The notes beneath the pieces are model-generated. The model worked only from the letters and a program-made list of their open reading frames with translations. It was not told the DNA's origin and searched no databases. From Tethya wilhelma (Eukaryota; Porifera; Demospongiae; Tethyida; Tethyidae): DNA of 64,000 nt. Positions 12,201-26,061 of the stretch are shown here, in pieces. Location of the stretch: positions 2,234,449 to 2,298,448 of the forward strand of contig CAXIPT010000001.1 of the NCBI GenBank assembly GCA_964030475.1. The letters are read 5' to 3'. The translations under genes were made by a program, and so were the position numbers. How positions within the stretch are numbered: position 1 is the first letter of the stretch; each line of letters begins with the position of its first letter.

Positions 12201-15200
12201 AATGATAAACAGTTTCTGGATAACTTTATTGCTCACCAACAAAATGCATTTCCTCTTCATAGTAGAGTCTGTAGTTGTACATTCTGTTGTTCAACCTAAA
12301 TGGAAGAAAAGGATGGATGGAGAGATAAGATAGAAACAGAAACAAAAAACAATTCTATATCACAAGACGAATGCAATACTCATTGTGTGAGTACAACAAG
12401 CACCCACCAAACAACACACAATGTCATACACACACAACACCTGCACACAACCACACACTCAGTAAGGAGAGTGGGAAAAAAAAAAAAAAAGAGGCAGCTA
12501 GAGACCCCACAATACCCAGAAACCTCACACTTTACTAGTACAGGCCTATTTAGCTACATCACTCTAAATTGGATTTACAAGTAGTACCCCCACATTAACA
12601 CCTGGCTCACATGAAAGAGAGTATGACTGCTCCTTTGGGTGTCTCTCTCACTAGGTAGGAGCCACACTGCTCTCCTAGGAGGTCTCCCACTGCCTCGAGA
12701 CCAAGAACACCGTGGAATTCCTTCCCATACTGAGGTGGACAGTTATCGATCTATTGAAGAGCAAAAAGGAAGGGAGACCATTAGATTTCAATGCTTTGTA
12801 CTTCTTATTATGGAGCACAAGAGTGCCACTTACTGTCTTGTTGGTGTAAACACATTTGGGTTTGGGTGCTTGGCACTGTAGTGTATACACTGGGAGGATA
12901 AAAATATATCATACATTCTATAACACAACTGTGGATACGTTAAACCATTGCACATTGACTTACGTGATGGATCCCACTTGTCTCCTAGCTCATCGTCCAT
13001 AGGGAAGCTACTTCCAGATGAAGAGCCCTCATCAAAAGGATCTGATTTGTATGCATGTGTATGTGAACATGTGGATTTGCATATATTCTGTTGTACATAC
13101 ATCCTTTGCACACAGGAATTACATCGTCAGCTCCCTCCTAATAAGAACACCAACAGCTCTACTTCGACTTCCACAAAAAAACAACCCTACTTCATCATTT
13201 CACAGGCAACAGAGGAAGGCTTGCAATAACAAGGCACACACACACACGTGTACACACACCAATCATCACCTCCTATGTATGGAGCTCATCCTGCTACGAT
13301 ATCGATAACCCTGCATTTGCCACACTACTTGATGTGATGTATACCATTGAGGCACTCTTTGACAGCATCATGCTTTGTGTAAGAATGACTTCTACATCGA
13401 AGTGTTACCAATAATGGAAAAAGAAATGGAATGTACTGTTTACTTTACCAGCCATGTTTCAAAACTATACTATACAACTGGTAGAAACCAGCTTTGTATG
13501 GAGAACCTTGCACTGTTTGCACTGTTGAGTTTACAAACATTCTACAGCCTACACTTGTAGCAAGGACTAGACAAGTGAATTGCAACATCCACACACACAC
13601 TTCATTTTACAGGACTATAGCAATTTTAGCTAGCCAGGGGCCTGCCTAGCAATGGCTGACCCCAGCTGTTGTTGTTGAACAGACAAACTGGCACAGACTG
13701 TTGTACAAGTGCTGGGAATGTGGCCACATCTGCCAACAAGAATAGGAAATCACTAAATCAAATGAATCAGTCTGCCCAGCAAAAAATGACCACAAAAGAT
13801 TATTAATGACATTGCCACAAGGAACTGAATTTTAGCTCTTGTCTGACATTGTTGGGAAACTTTTATTGCATTTAAAAATCTCTACTAAAAAATTCCACAC
13901 AGAGACAATACACTATGACTTAATTAATTACAAAGTTGGACTCTGCTTAGCAACAGAACAATTATATCAAATTCATCAGTTGTTGCTAAGAGCCCAACTT
14001 GTCACTATGATCAAATCAAACAAGAGTTCATACTCTTTCTTCCTCTAAGATTGTGGTACAAGCAGGTAATTGATTCTCTTCAAACTTACAGGAAAAAACA
14101 CACAACTTTCCATCACTCATTGGAAGCAACAATTGAAGTGAGAACTCCAAGCTCAAAATAAGGTAATGCAATACCACAACAGTAAATAAGGAACCACTAG
14201 TTCCTACTACAGACTGGAATGTATTCCAGACCTACAGCTAACAATAGGAGCTCAAGAAACTGCCACGGAACATTACACAATGATAGAGAAATGTCGTGAA
14301 GATCACATCCGCTGTGCTAGAATTAAGAGCAAAAAAAAAAAATGCGGAAACACACTTCATTTTAAAATGTCAGGTAGATGCCATACTCACTAGAGACCTT
14401 ACAACTGCCACGAGGCATGAGGTGTAATCATTTAGCTACAGATTTTTGATGAAGAATTCACACACAATGGGAAAGAAATACTTGGGTGGGATCATTGAGT
14501 TCCCAAGAGATGTAGGGAAAAGAATGCAATGTCTAACTATTGAAAATACTAGTAAAATACAAGTCTAAACACGACAATCCCACACTACTGAAGTCATACA
14601 CACACAACACAAACCCTTCAATCCATCCTAGCTGACCACTTCACTGCACTGGCACAAAGGGCTCCAGGAAGAGAGTGAATGGAGTTGAGGTTACTGACAC
14701 ACATGTCATGTTTGTCATGGTGGCTGGCCAGGGCACCATGAAATAGAGTAGTGGACAGGCATATAACAACTGACGGCTAGGTACAATAGATAGAGGAGTG
14801 GTCTTCAGTCACACAGAAGACTGCTGTCTGTGAATCTACAAGACCCCCAAACACCACCAGCACACAACAAGAGAGGGAACACCCACAACAATAGACCACC
14901 ACCATCAACAATGGAAGAATATACTAAAGAACCTTTTTTTCAACAAAAACCAATCAAGGCCTTTATCACAGTGAACATCTATACTTCACAGCAGGTACTC
15001 CCTTTGAAGAATTCCCAAGTCTCATTTATGCTGTCTGTCCACTTTGACCTCAATCAGCTGAGACCTGACTATGCATACAATCCACCCACTATAAACCACT
15101 AATGGCATTGTGAAGACATAATAAAGATAACTGTGCATACCAACAATATCAACTTTTCTACAACAAACCTGGAAAATATACAATCATTACATGCCAAACA

Positions 15201-16025
15201 TTTACTGGAAAGCCTCCTACAACTGTGGGGGACTGTACTAGGGTAGGGGAGTAGGCACAACACAGCTAAGGGGGGAAAGGAATCAGCAACACCATTTAAC
15301 ACTGCTACACTTCATTAAACACTGGATGTCATTATGAACACAAAGTGTGACTGGAAATCTGTTCACACCCTCACTCTTCACTACTAAGTTTGGTCTCAGT
15401 AATAGTAGATAATGTGCTAACAAGAATACAATTCAGTTGCATTATCAGTGATTGGTACAAAGAAAAAGGCTTGCATGGTTGGAAAGACAAGGCTTTCAGT
15501 CCATTAAAAAGGAACTGAAAACATGCTGTGGAATTTTACATTCACATTCTTCCTTCATAAAATGGTATATTCACATAGTTACTTTTATTGCAAAAACACA
15601 ACATGTTTTGCAATAAAGTTCCCCGGTGAAGATACCTTCTGTACACACGACCAAGAACAAAATTATGTATGCAAATCAATGCACTGCACTGTCAGACTTG
15701 ACCTACCACTGTCCGGTAGGATACCAGAGTCAGTCTCGTCTACAGGAGGAGGAGGGGGGGATGGACTGTTAGAACTGACATTCTCAGCTCTTAGTAGAGT
15801 GGCAAACGGCACGACGAGTGTCTCTGTGGGGTCGTCACATACTTCACTGTCAACGCTGGACACTTCAAACTCGTCTATGGAGTCATCTTGGCTTGTTGCA
15901 CCGAGGCTGCTCGTTGAATTGGTGGGACTCGGCTGACCTGGCATTTCTTGACTCTCTTTAAACAATTGCAATTTTAGCTTTAGTTCTTTTTCATTCAAAT
16001 GATTTTTACTGTCTGTTTCTTCCAT
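9218..16025 (-). CDS. CHN: Chimaerin (SH2, C1, RhoGAP), Rac GTPase-activating protein
   Basis: Chimaerins switch off Rac at membranes after diacylglycerol binds the C1 domain. Sixteen exons keep phase throughout: 16025-15707, 13041-12964, 12889-12834, 12750-12611, 12295-12237, 12073-11917, 11715-11407, 11307-11143, 11060-10859, 10747-10664, 10524-10356, 10227-10135, 10010-9933, 9859-9731, 9579-9462 and 9389-9218, for 775 aa. The SH2 domain (about 150-250) shows YGKEFHG, the FLVR-type YLVRE, and [15 protein letters not shown]. The C1 domain has the chimaerin spacing [20 protein letters not shown]. RhoGAP has the arginine finger in GIYRISG, plus [14 protein letters not shown] and [11 protein letters not shown]. 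Human alpha2-chimaerin is 459 aa; the excess here is an acidic, Pro/Ser-rich N-terminus and a linker of roughly 250 aa between SH2 and C1. The frame stays open to an ATG at 16103 inside a MITE, an alternative start. Confidence 0.93.
9634..9704 (+). repeat. Dispersed ~70-bp repeat, copy 2
   Basis: It shares GCAATTAGCCT and GGTTGC-TGxCAATGGCA with copies at 5269-5337 and 25129-25199. It lies in the chimaerin intron between the two RhoGAP exons 9859-9731 and 9579-9462. Confidence 0.7.
12162..12191. repeat. Perfect 12-bp inverted repeat (hairpin)
   Basis: TACTACTACTAG, six bases, then its exact reverse complement, inside the chimaerin SH2 intron (12237 to 12073). It could form a stem-loop. No small-RNA class was recognised. 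Confidence 0.6.
13042..15706 (-). other. Chimaerin intron 1, no feature seen
   Basis: A 2.66-kb intron between the acidic N-terminal exon and the exon leading to SH2. I found no exon with consistent splice sites and no clear repeat in it. Confidence 0.6.
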
Positions 16026-16042
16026 GACTGCATGAGGCCTTT

Positions 16043-16437
16043 TTAAAGGTGCTATTGCACGGAAGTTGTACGCGTAGTAATTTACACCGCGTAGTGAAGC
16101 CATAATGTGCGTAGAACAATATGCGTGTATAAAAATGTGCGACCACGTGCAGTTTGAATTTGAACGCTTACAAGACATTATGAGCAGAAGAAGCACACCA
16201 AGAGAAGGAACGGGGAAGAAAGAAGCTAAATGAGTGTAAGTCTAAGTGTATAAGTATGTCAAATAGCTGCAGCTTGCCACGTGGTCACAAAGAAAAATTA
16301 TGCGTACGTTGGACTCAACGCGAAAATAGGAGCGCAAATTGCATTCCAATGACGTATTTTCAACCAATGAAATTTCAGTATTGATTTTTGGGCCATTTTT
16401 TCAAAAAGTTGCCGCTTCCGTGCAATAGCACCTTTAA
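16043..16437. mobile_element. MITE-like element at the chimaerin 5' end
   Basis: The outer 23 bp at 16043-16065 and 16415-16437 are exact inverted repeats, ending in GCTATTGCACGGAAG on the left and its complement on the right. There is no transposase frame. The element lies directly upstream of the chimaerin ATG at 16025. Its left repeat reads in frame with chimaerin, and it contains an alternative in-frame ATG at 16103 with a good Kozak context (A at -3, G at +4). Confidence 0.75.
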
Positions 16438-18745
16438 TTTCGGATGGAAAAACGCGCCATGTGATTTGTACACTCACACTACATCCGGTGCGGTACCGGT
16501 GCGGTACGCGGTATGTATATGCGTATGCATGCGAATTATGAATGACGTCATTCTGGAAAATTGCTGCGCTGGGAATTTCGGCATCGGGAAGAGGCTCTCG
16601 TTGGCTCCTGAAGTACTTATCAAAGTTATAAAGTGAGTTGATACAATCTATTATAAACCATTCATTGTTTCCTTGCAGGGGTGCCATTAACTTATAGTGT
16701 TAGGTAGCTCGTGAGTAGGGAATACAATGGGTGGGCATTAATTAGAGTGTATGGAGCCTCCTTCCGTCAGCATCTGGTTCCAATGGTGTCAATTACAAAA
16801 GTCCCTTCCTATTGCTATGTGGTATATCCACTTAACTTAAAATGTGTACATAATTATTGTAACAAAAGAGCCAAAAATTATGCAACATAGACATAATTTG
16901 TATTGATTACCCTAATTACAGGTGTATTCATTGTTGATTTTGAGCTAACCAATCTAGCATGGCGGAACTATCTTAACTGTTTTTTTAGGCAGCTCGACAG
17001 ATTTTTTTATAAAAAAATGCTGTGTGTACATGTTCACTTTAATTAGTGAGTAGGAACTGACCTCCAACAGTTAGGCTTGCATCACTATACTGCATTCCTG
17101 GACAGAGGGAGTTTTGGAACCAATTCTAATCAGTATTTGTCGTTTTTGTGAGGAGTGACTATGTTAATGCTGAGCTCTGAAATCACATGTACATGGGCGT
17201 GTGTGTGCATGGACTGAGTGTAGCAGTATTGGCCTGGAAATGTGATGCGTTGTGGTAGTACTGTCACTACAATATATCACCTGTGCTTGCACAAAATTTT
17301 ATATTTGATTTATGTTTTCAGGTAGTTGAAGAAGACTTTTAGTTTTGGTACAGGTTAATTGTTGTGTTGGTTCATCCTCGACCATTGACTTAATAAAGCA
17401 GTTCATCAGCTTCAGGTGTGAGTGGGTTCAGACCTTGTTAGACTTACTCTAATTCCAGGAGAACAGTGGTCACGGACTTTTTTTTGTAGTAATGAGAATA
17501 CCCACCTGGTTGTAAATGACAGGTATTTAGCTCTCGTACACACTCGTATTAACTTCTACCAAGAGTAAGTTCTCATTTTATTCTTATGCAGGCTAACTAT
17601 TCCGTCTTATAACAATAATTACTATGATTGCATTGCAATGTATAGCAAATACCCCCCAAGGTAGCTATGTATGGTAGGCATCTATTATTAGGACTTTAGA
17701 GAGTATAATTGTATCTTCAACAATAGCTACTCACAATAATGGTCTTAAAGGCAAAGATATTCTTATTGGGAGAAATTGTAGCCATAAAAATAAGAGAATA
17801 TATTGTCACCTACAAGACACAACATAAGTTAGTGTATAGAGTTACTCAAACCATGAATGCTTATGTACATGCACTCAATTTTTTTTTCTCCCCTGAGTAC
17901 ATTGCTCACTAATGAATGGAATCAAGAGTATGCTTTTGTTTCACTGCTGTGTACTTGTGTGTACCTGTACATCATGTCATACCTGGTGTTGTGGTCATTG
18001 CTAACACGTGGGATGTTCAGCAATATCCTGCGGGCTTGTAATCATCCAGGAATATCGTAATGGCTACATTATCAACCGGTAACAAGAAGGTGCTTTCCCT
18101 CCCTTTGGTGTACCTGCCAAGAGAGTGTAATGGCATTGGTACGAGTCATTCTGTTTGCATGTACCTACCTCATTGATATCAAAGGCTCTGGTCATTAGAG
18201 TATTGTAACATTGTCTCTCATCTCGTGTAGTGCATCATCTAGTGTTGTGCGCTAGTCTATGGTGGGTTTATCATAATGATATATTAGTACTTGGCACTCA
18301 CCCAGGCCATTGTCTACTAGTAAGTCTTGAGAGCTTAGTTTTTTTAATACTATGTGGGTAAAAGGTACTGTATTTGATGTGTCTGTACATCTGTATGATA
18401 AGCCTTATCAGGGTATTGGTGTCACTCTTCAGGAAGGAAACTGCTGGGATCAAAGGCTGTGGGTGCATGTGTGCTTGTTCTCGGAACTGGCTCTTGTACA
18501 TAATCTTTATTGGTCAATTGTCAGGAAGAAAACTGCAAAGTATTACATTTCCGTAGCTCACAGAGCTTCTACCAATGAGGGAAAGAATAATATCAGATTC
18601 TAGAGCACACAATAATGTACTCCCAAGCTCCTTACGATCAAGATATTGACTTTGGTACACTCTAGCTAGTATGTAGTAAAGCTTGAATCTAGTTCTAGTA
18701 TTGGCATTGAACAGCTCAAACTGTGAGCAGTGTGTGTGTGTGTGT

Positions 18746-18788
<43 letters not shown>
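16438..18788. other. Gene-poor stretch upstream of the duplicated segment
   Basis: No exon was recognised. The first part, about 16470-16560, has a CpG-bearing patch with repeated GGTGCGGTAC words and may be promoter sequence for chimaerin. The rest is AT-rich and ends in a (TG)n tract at 18731-18788. Confidence 0.5.
18731..18788. repeat. (TG)n microsatellite at left edge of duplication
   Basis: It immediately precedes copy A of the 2.26-kb duplication, a plausible point of assembly confusion. Confidence 0.95.
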
Positions 18789-18789
<1 letters not shown>

Positions 18790-19704
18790 AGGACACTAAA
18801 TTAGTGTGTATGGAGGACGCTAATTAAATGTAGTAATTCATAGTGTTGGTAAATGCACACAGGATGTCTGTAAGTACTTTAATAGATTTAAAAGTAGGTG
18901 AATGCATTTTATATGAATTTGGGAAATAATATTGCATTTCTTGCAAGTTTACAAGATCCTGTTTTTGTTTTGTGTGTAAGTGGTCAGTTCCAAAAGGTTT
19001 TAATGTTCTCAGAAGCAGACTATTTAATGTGGGTGTCTACATTCCTGCCCTGCCACCTCAAAGGACCCACTAAACCCACTAATGCCTTTGCCACTAGTTG
19101 GAGTGTGTATGTCATACATATATATGCCCAGAGGGATTTGTGAGGGCCTCACATGAGATTGCTACAAAAGGCAAAGAAAGCAGTGTTAATTGATGTGGCT
19201 ACTACCTGTGGTGACCTTTCAACTTGGATGTAGGGTGGTAGTATTAGGTAACTGGGGCTCACAACACACACACATGTGTCATCCTTTGCTTGTGACTTTT
19301 GGTATCACCTGGTTGAATTGACCAGCTTGCATGCTGGTGAAATGTTACCCAAAGGCTGTCTAGGCTATGATTTGTCAATACTGCTGACACACAAAGGACG
19401 CAATCAAAAAGGAACTTTGCATACTCATGTTCGCTCCTTTTTGTGAGAACATCATCTAGACAGATGTGGCTCACATGGTGTTGTAGGATTACATTAGTAC
19501 ACTTTAGATTGACGATAAACTTTATCATTCCTCTGTCAATGTTTGGTGGTTGGATGTATTCACTTGTTAATGCTAAACTATTTCAACTCCCAATGTCTGT
19601 TCTAGCAGCCAAGATCACCCTGGAAGTTTGCCTTGATACGTGGACTTTTATGCATGCTCCATTTAATTTGCTTATCAAAACATGTTACAGGATCTATGCT
19701 TGTG

Positions 19705-19771
<67 letters not shown>

Positions 19772-21049
19772 CAAGTGAATCGACAGCTAGTGGGCAGTAC
19801 CTTCTCAAACTCATCACTCCACCAAGAAGAGCAAGTGTAAGAGATCACACAGCGAGGGTCTTTGTGGCACGATGGAATGGTACAGCGGAGGAGTCAGTGG
19901 AGCCATAGCTTCTTGTCGAGAGAAGAACGCTCTCTTCATTGTCTACGTTTATGGTGAGCTAGAGACACCTCAAGCAAAGGCTCTCAATTCTACACCTGCA
20001 TGTATATCCGTGTGTAGGGTATCTAGGATATTCTGCTTATGGGTTCATTCATGCATTGTGTGTGTTGGTGTCTGGTGAACAAACCGTCATTCACACTACA
20101 GTGTTGACTTAGCTATATAAGTAGATAGAGTTTCATTGTGTGTCCTGTGCCTATAGCAAGATGTGTGTACATTGGTAGCTGTCTCGACTCTCGTTGTGTT
20201 GCCATGGAGTGTGCTAGAGTTGTGCAAATTGTGAAAAAATCAACAACACATCTCAAACACACACATGCACACACACACACACACACACATTGTGTGCATG
20301 TGTGTGTCCTAGCTGCTGTTCAGGTGTTTATCTAGCATCCATAGTCTAGTCTGTGTAGGCGTAGCTATATAGCTGTGAGGTGAGTGTCTCTTGTGTGGCC
20401 ACCTACATGTTGACTTGTGTTTAGTGACGTGGAACCATTATCTGATGGTAGTTTCTGTTTGATCAATGATTCATCAACCTGGTCCACCTACTACTTCCTA
20501 TGTTTGTGTAAACCCACTGCAGAATAAGATGAGATTTGTGTTGCACTGTGGGGGCAGCTCTCGCGTGATAACTTTCTCCCTGATGACTCTCTATGACTGT
20601 GTTTGTTCCTAGCACTAGTGCTCTAAACTACCCTGTATCTGGTTGCTAAGTGTAGTGTGTGTCAATATTGCTGCCACTCAAATATTTACCCAATTCTCGC
20701 TGATGGTGCTTCTCTAGTGGATGCAATTGTGAAAGAGCATCTCAAGTCACTGAACAGATATATAGGCGGAGTGATTCATTTTCCATATTTAGTGCTTGTG
20801 CTGCATTTTAGCTGAGAGACCCCAGGCCAGAGGTTGAAGTCATCACTTGAATCCATGCCTATCCTGTGGCATTGTTTGAATTCCAATCATTACCAGAGTA
20901 CAGCTGATAGAGCTTTGATGTGGAGTAGTTTAGGACTTCACAAAACTTCCCCCCCCCCCTATGTATTCATATCCTGTCACCTAATGTTCTTCTTTTCTTC
21001 ATTATCCTGTGCATTTGATGTGAATGTACCTTGCTTTGCTATATACTTG
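18789..21049 (+). repeat. Segmental duplication, copy A (carries UBXN4 exon 1)
   Basis: This 2.26-kb segment is repeated at 21051-23308. From about 19686 to the end the two copies are almost base-identical, including a duplicate UBXN4 first exon (19872-19953). The left 0.9 kb differs by indels and substitutions. A single N at 21050 marks the junction. The mix of divergent and identical halves fits two haplotypes joined in tandem by the assembler, but a real recent duplication cannot be excluded. Confidence 0.85.
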
Positions 21050-21050
21050 N

Positions 21051-21967
21051 GAGGACACTAAATAGTGTGTATGGAGGACGCTAATTAAATGTAGTAATTC
21101 ATAGTGTTGGTATATAATGCACACAGGATGTCTGTAAGTATACTTTAATAGTTTTAAATGTAGGTGAGTACATTTTATATGAATTTGGGAAATAATATTG
21201 CATTTCTTGCAGGCTTACAAGATCCTGTTTTTGTTTTGTGTGTAAGTGGTCAGTTCCAAAAGGTTTTAATGTTCTCAGAAGCAGACTATTTAATGTGGGG
21301 TGTCTACATTCCTGCCCTGCCACCTCAAAGGACCCACTAAACCCACTAATGCCTTACCACTAGTTGGAGTGTGTATGTCATATATATGCCCAGAGGGATT
21401 TGTGAGGGCCTCACATGAGATTGCTACAAAAGGCAAAGAAAGAAGTGTTAATTGATGTGGCTACTACCTGTGGTGACCTTTCAACTTGGATGCATGGTGG
21501 CAGTATTAGGTAATTGGGGCTCACAACACACACATGTGTCATCCTTTGCTTGTGACTTTGGTATCACCTGGTTGAATTGACCAGCTTGCATGCTGGTGAA
21601 ATGTTACCCAAAGGCTCTGTTGGCTATGATTTGTCAATGCTGCTGACACATCAAAAGGAAGCAATCAAAAAGGAACTTTGCATACTCATGTTCTCTCCTT
21701 TTTGTGAGAACATCATCTAGACAGATGTGGCTCACATGGTGTTGTAGGATTGCATTAGTACACTTCTGATTGACAATAAATTTTATCATTCCTCTGTCAA
21801 TGTTTGTTGGTTGGATGTATTCACTTGTTAATGCTATACTATTTCAACTCCCAATGTCTGTTCTAGCAGCCAAGATCACCCTGGAAGTTTGCCTTGATAT
21901 GTGGACTTTTGTGCATGCTCCATTTAATTTGCTTATCAAAACATGTTACGGGATCTATGCTTGTGCT

Positions 21968-22030
<63 letters not shown>

Positions 22031-23308
22031 CAAGTGAATCGACAGCTAGTGGGCAGTACCTTCTCAAACTCATCACTCCACCAAGAAGAGCAAGTGTAAG
22101 AGATCACACAGCGAGGGTCTTTGTGGCACGATGGAATGGTACAGCGGAGGAGTCAGTGGAGCCATAGCTTCTTGTCGAGAGAAGAACGCTCTCTTCATTG
22201 TCTACGTTTATGGTGAGCTAGAGACACCTCAAGCAAAGGCTCTCAATTCTACACCTGCATGTATATCCGTGTGTAGGGTATCTAGGATATTCTGCTTATG
22301 GGTTCATTCATGCATTGTGTGTGTTGGTGTCTGGTGAACAAACCGTCATTCACACTACAGTGTTGACTTAGCTATATAAGTAGATAGAGTTTCATTGTGT
22401 GTCCTGTGCCTATAGCAAGATGTGTGTACATTGGTAGCTGTCTCGACTCTCGTTGTGTTGCCATGGAGTGTGCTAGAGTTGTGCAAATTGTGAAAAAATC
22501 AACAACACATCTCAAACACACACATGCACACACACACACACACACACATTGTGTGCATGTGTGTGTCCTAGCTGCTGTTCAGGTGTTTATCTAGCATCCA
22601 TAGTCTAGTCTGTGTAGGCGTAGCTATATAGCTGTGAGGTGAGTGTCTCTTGTGTGGCCACCTACATGTTGACTTGTGTTTAGTGACGTGGAACCATTAT
22701 CTGATGGTAGTTTCTGTTTGATCAATGATTCATCAACCTGGTCCACCTACTACTTCCTATGTTTGTGTAAACCCACTGCAGAATAAGATGAGATTTGTGT
22801 TGCACTGTGGGGGCAGCTCTCGCGTGATAACTTTCTCCCTGATGACTCTCTATGACTGTGTTTGTTCCTAGCACTAGTGCTCTAAACTACCCTGTATCTG
22901 GTTGCTAAGTGTAGTGTGTGTCAATATTGCTGCCACTCAAATATTTACCCAATTCTCGCTGATGGTGCTTCTCTAGTGGATGCAATTGTGAAAGAGCATC
23001 TCAAGTCACTGAACAGATATATAGGCGGAGTGATTCATTTTCCATATTTAGTGCTTGTGCTGCATTTTAGCTGAGAGACCCCAGGCCAGAGGTTGAAGTC
23101 ATCACTTGAATCCATGCCTATCCTGTGGCATTGTTTGGATTCCAATCATTACCAGAGTACAGCTGATAGAGCTTTGATGTGGAGTAGTTTAGGACTTCAC
23201 AAAACTTCCCCCCCCCCCTATGTATTCATATCCTGTCACCTAATGTTCTTCTTTTCTTCATTATCCTGTGCATTTGATGTGAATGTACCTTGCTTTGCTA
23301 TATACTTG
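21051..23308 (+). repeat. Segmental duplication, copy B (adjacent to rest of UBXN4)
   Basis: The second copy begins GAGGACACTAAA just after the N and runs into the first intron of UBXN4. It holds the exon 1 used in the gene model (22131-22212). It also carries (AC)n tracts at about 21968-22027, matching those of copy A at 19709-19768. Confidence 0.85.
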
Positions 23309-23347
23309 AGCTGTGTTCACTTGACTCCTGCTTTGTTTCATTTGTTG

Positions 23348-23393
<46 letters not shown>

Positions 23394-25360
23394 GATGAGT
23401 CTCTTGACAGTAGAACTACTGATGAAGCTTGGAAGACTCCTGAGGTATACTCTCAGACTCTGTATGAATTCTCTCTCCTTTTTTCCGTTCTTCTCTGTAT
23501 GATGTTTTTTGGTTCCTTTTGTTCATTCATTATAGGTGTGTGAACTCCTTGGCGCCAACAGCTATGTTGCACTTAAAGTGATTAAGGACAGTTTGGAGTT
23601 CAGACAATTCACACAGCTCTGTATCCTTCACTAGCCTTTGATGAGTCTGTGTCACTAGAGTCAATGTATTTTAGATGCACATGGATTGGAATTGTGTCTA
23701 TAAACCTTATTGTTTTGGTAAACCAAGTTAAGGCTAGGTCACTGAGGATGTGTGCATATTGTTTCCTAATTGTATTGTTTTTATTCTTTGACTCGACAAT
23801 AGTTGCCGTATTCATGTTTCCAACTGTGTTCTGTATCGGGAGAACAGGTAAACCCTTAGTCATTATGAACGGTGTTCAGAGCGCATCTCAACTGATAAGC
23901 AAACTTGGTGAAGCATTTCAGGTAACAGGGGGAGTCTGTCAGAGTGTTTGACAGTTACAATGTGGTTGTAAGGAAATGAAGTCATATTTCTATTTTGTAT
24001 TCCTTCCATAGAAATATCAAGATGAAGCATCTGGTTCCTCTCCGAGTACTGTGACCGAAACTGCTTCCCAACCAGCACCAGTGGCCACACCCACCCCCCC
24101 AGTATCTAGCACCTCTCCTGATGGTGCCAGTGGCAGTTCCTCCGCTGCAGCAGCTCCTCCTCAAGAAACAAAAGAAGAGAAGTTAAAACAGTATGTTTGT
24201 GTGGTATTTTGTAATCTGTGTGTTGTTTTCTTGTGTGTGTGTGTGTGTTTACCGTGACCTTACCTCTACAGCTACCAGGAGAAGATCAAAGAGAGGAGAG
24301 TGGAGAAAGAGGTAGACCAGTTTAAGGTATGGTGGTGTGATCTCATTACTCTGTGTGCTCATTGAATTTGGTTTGTTTCTGCTCAGAGAGAAAAGCAACG
24401 TGAAATAGACCGACGAGAGCAAGGGAGGAATGTGGCAAAGTTCAAACAGCAGCAGGTATCAGACAGAGCATGCCAATATTGTACACTAGTAGGGAGGTTG
24501 GCACTAAACTGTAACTAAAACTAAAACTAAACTATAACTCTAACTAAACTACTGTCTTGACTAAAGTCTCTGTCTTCATTGTTGTTGTCTCTTCAGGAGG
24601 ACCAGAGAACTCAGAACTGGATAATGGAGAGGAAGAAGCAGAAAGAAGAAGCTAGGTTAGCTCGTGAGGAGATCAAAGCTAAACTGGAACAGGACAAGCT
24701 GGAGAGACAAGCACAGAAGAGAATGGCAGGTCAGTTGTTGATGTGCATGTCATTAGCCTCGTTCCCAGGCCTTTCCCGGTGCGTATTTAAATTTATGAGT
24801 ATTTTATGGAGAAGGCCTGGGTCCGAGGCTGCATATTCATAATGTGATCTAGCTTGTAAGAGCTTGTATTGATATCTAGTAGCATCAGAGATGAACCAAC
24901 CAAGTCAACCTGGATCATCTGGTGTGGCCAGTGTGTTTTCAAGAGTGGCTACCTCGAGGTACTGATATGTTGCTACAACTGTGATACTTGCACGCAACTA
25001 GTTTGTTTGCCATTGACCCTTCTATGACCCCTAGCTACAGTTTATAGCCTGAGCAGAGAACTTGCCAACAGCCCGGCTACACTGGTACAGTCATGCCTTT
25101 TAGACAGCTGAAACTCTGAAATCCCCTCAATTGTCATCTCCACCCATGCAGTAACCGGCAATTAGCCTGTAAGAAACTTTGGTTGCTAGGCAATGGCAGA
25201 CAAACAATCATACAATGTCATGTTTGTACTGCACCCTATGTATCAGGCATTCCCAATAAAGGATGGATTGACTTTCAATGTGTAACTTCCCTTTAGTTTT
25301 TCACACTTCTCAATCCCATAGAAGGACCAAATAATTATAGGAGCTGTTTTGCGAATTGCA

Positions 25361-25405
<45 letters not shown>

Positions 25406-25983
25406 GAGAGAGAGTGCTGTAATATAAAGGAGTGGTCTCCTTCAGTACCTGTAGGATCCAACTGAGGCTCTCTACTGGAGGCACGAGTGTCCTACAACTC
25501 AACAAGTCAGACAGTCTCAAGGTGCTCAGAGACACTGTGGCAAAGGTCAGTCAGTTGGTAGCACACATTTTCTCTCTTCATTGTTGTCATTGTTTGTTTG
25601 TTTGTTTGTTTGTAGGAGCTGGACGTAAGGGTCTCTGATGTAAACCTGACAAGTGTGTACCCTCGTAAAGAGTTGACTGCAGACATGGACTCTCAGACCC
25701 TGATGGAACTGCAGCTGGCCCCCTCTGGCGTGGTCATGGTGAAAGTAAAGAAGGTTAGTTTCGTAGTGCATCCCTATGATTTTAGCATGAATTAACTTGT
25801 TTTTCTAGTCTATCCTATGACTGTGAAGTATGCCAACACATCTCCACTAACATAATTATGTGCATACACAAATGTTTTTACTTTCAGCAGTGAGTGGCAT
25901 GAGTGTGATAATGATTGATTGATGGGTAATTTTCATTTCATACAGCAGGAACATGCACAACATTTGATTTTCAGTACACTTTA

Positions 25984-26061
<78 letters not shown>

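Noticed and set aside
19443..19908. His-Thr-repeat open frames
   Set aside because: They translate the (AC)n tract in the duplicated segment. Only the UBXN4 exon 1 inside it is supported.
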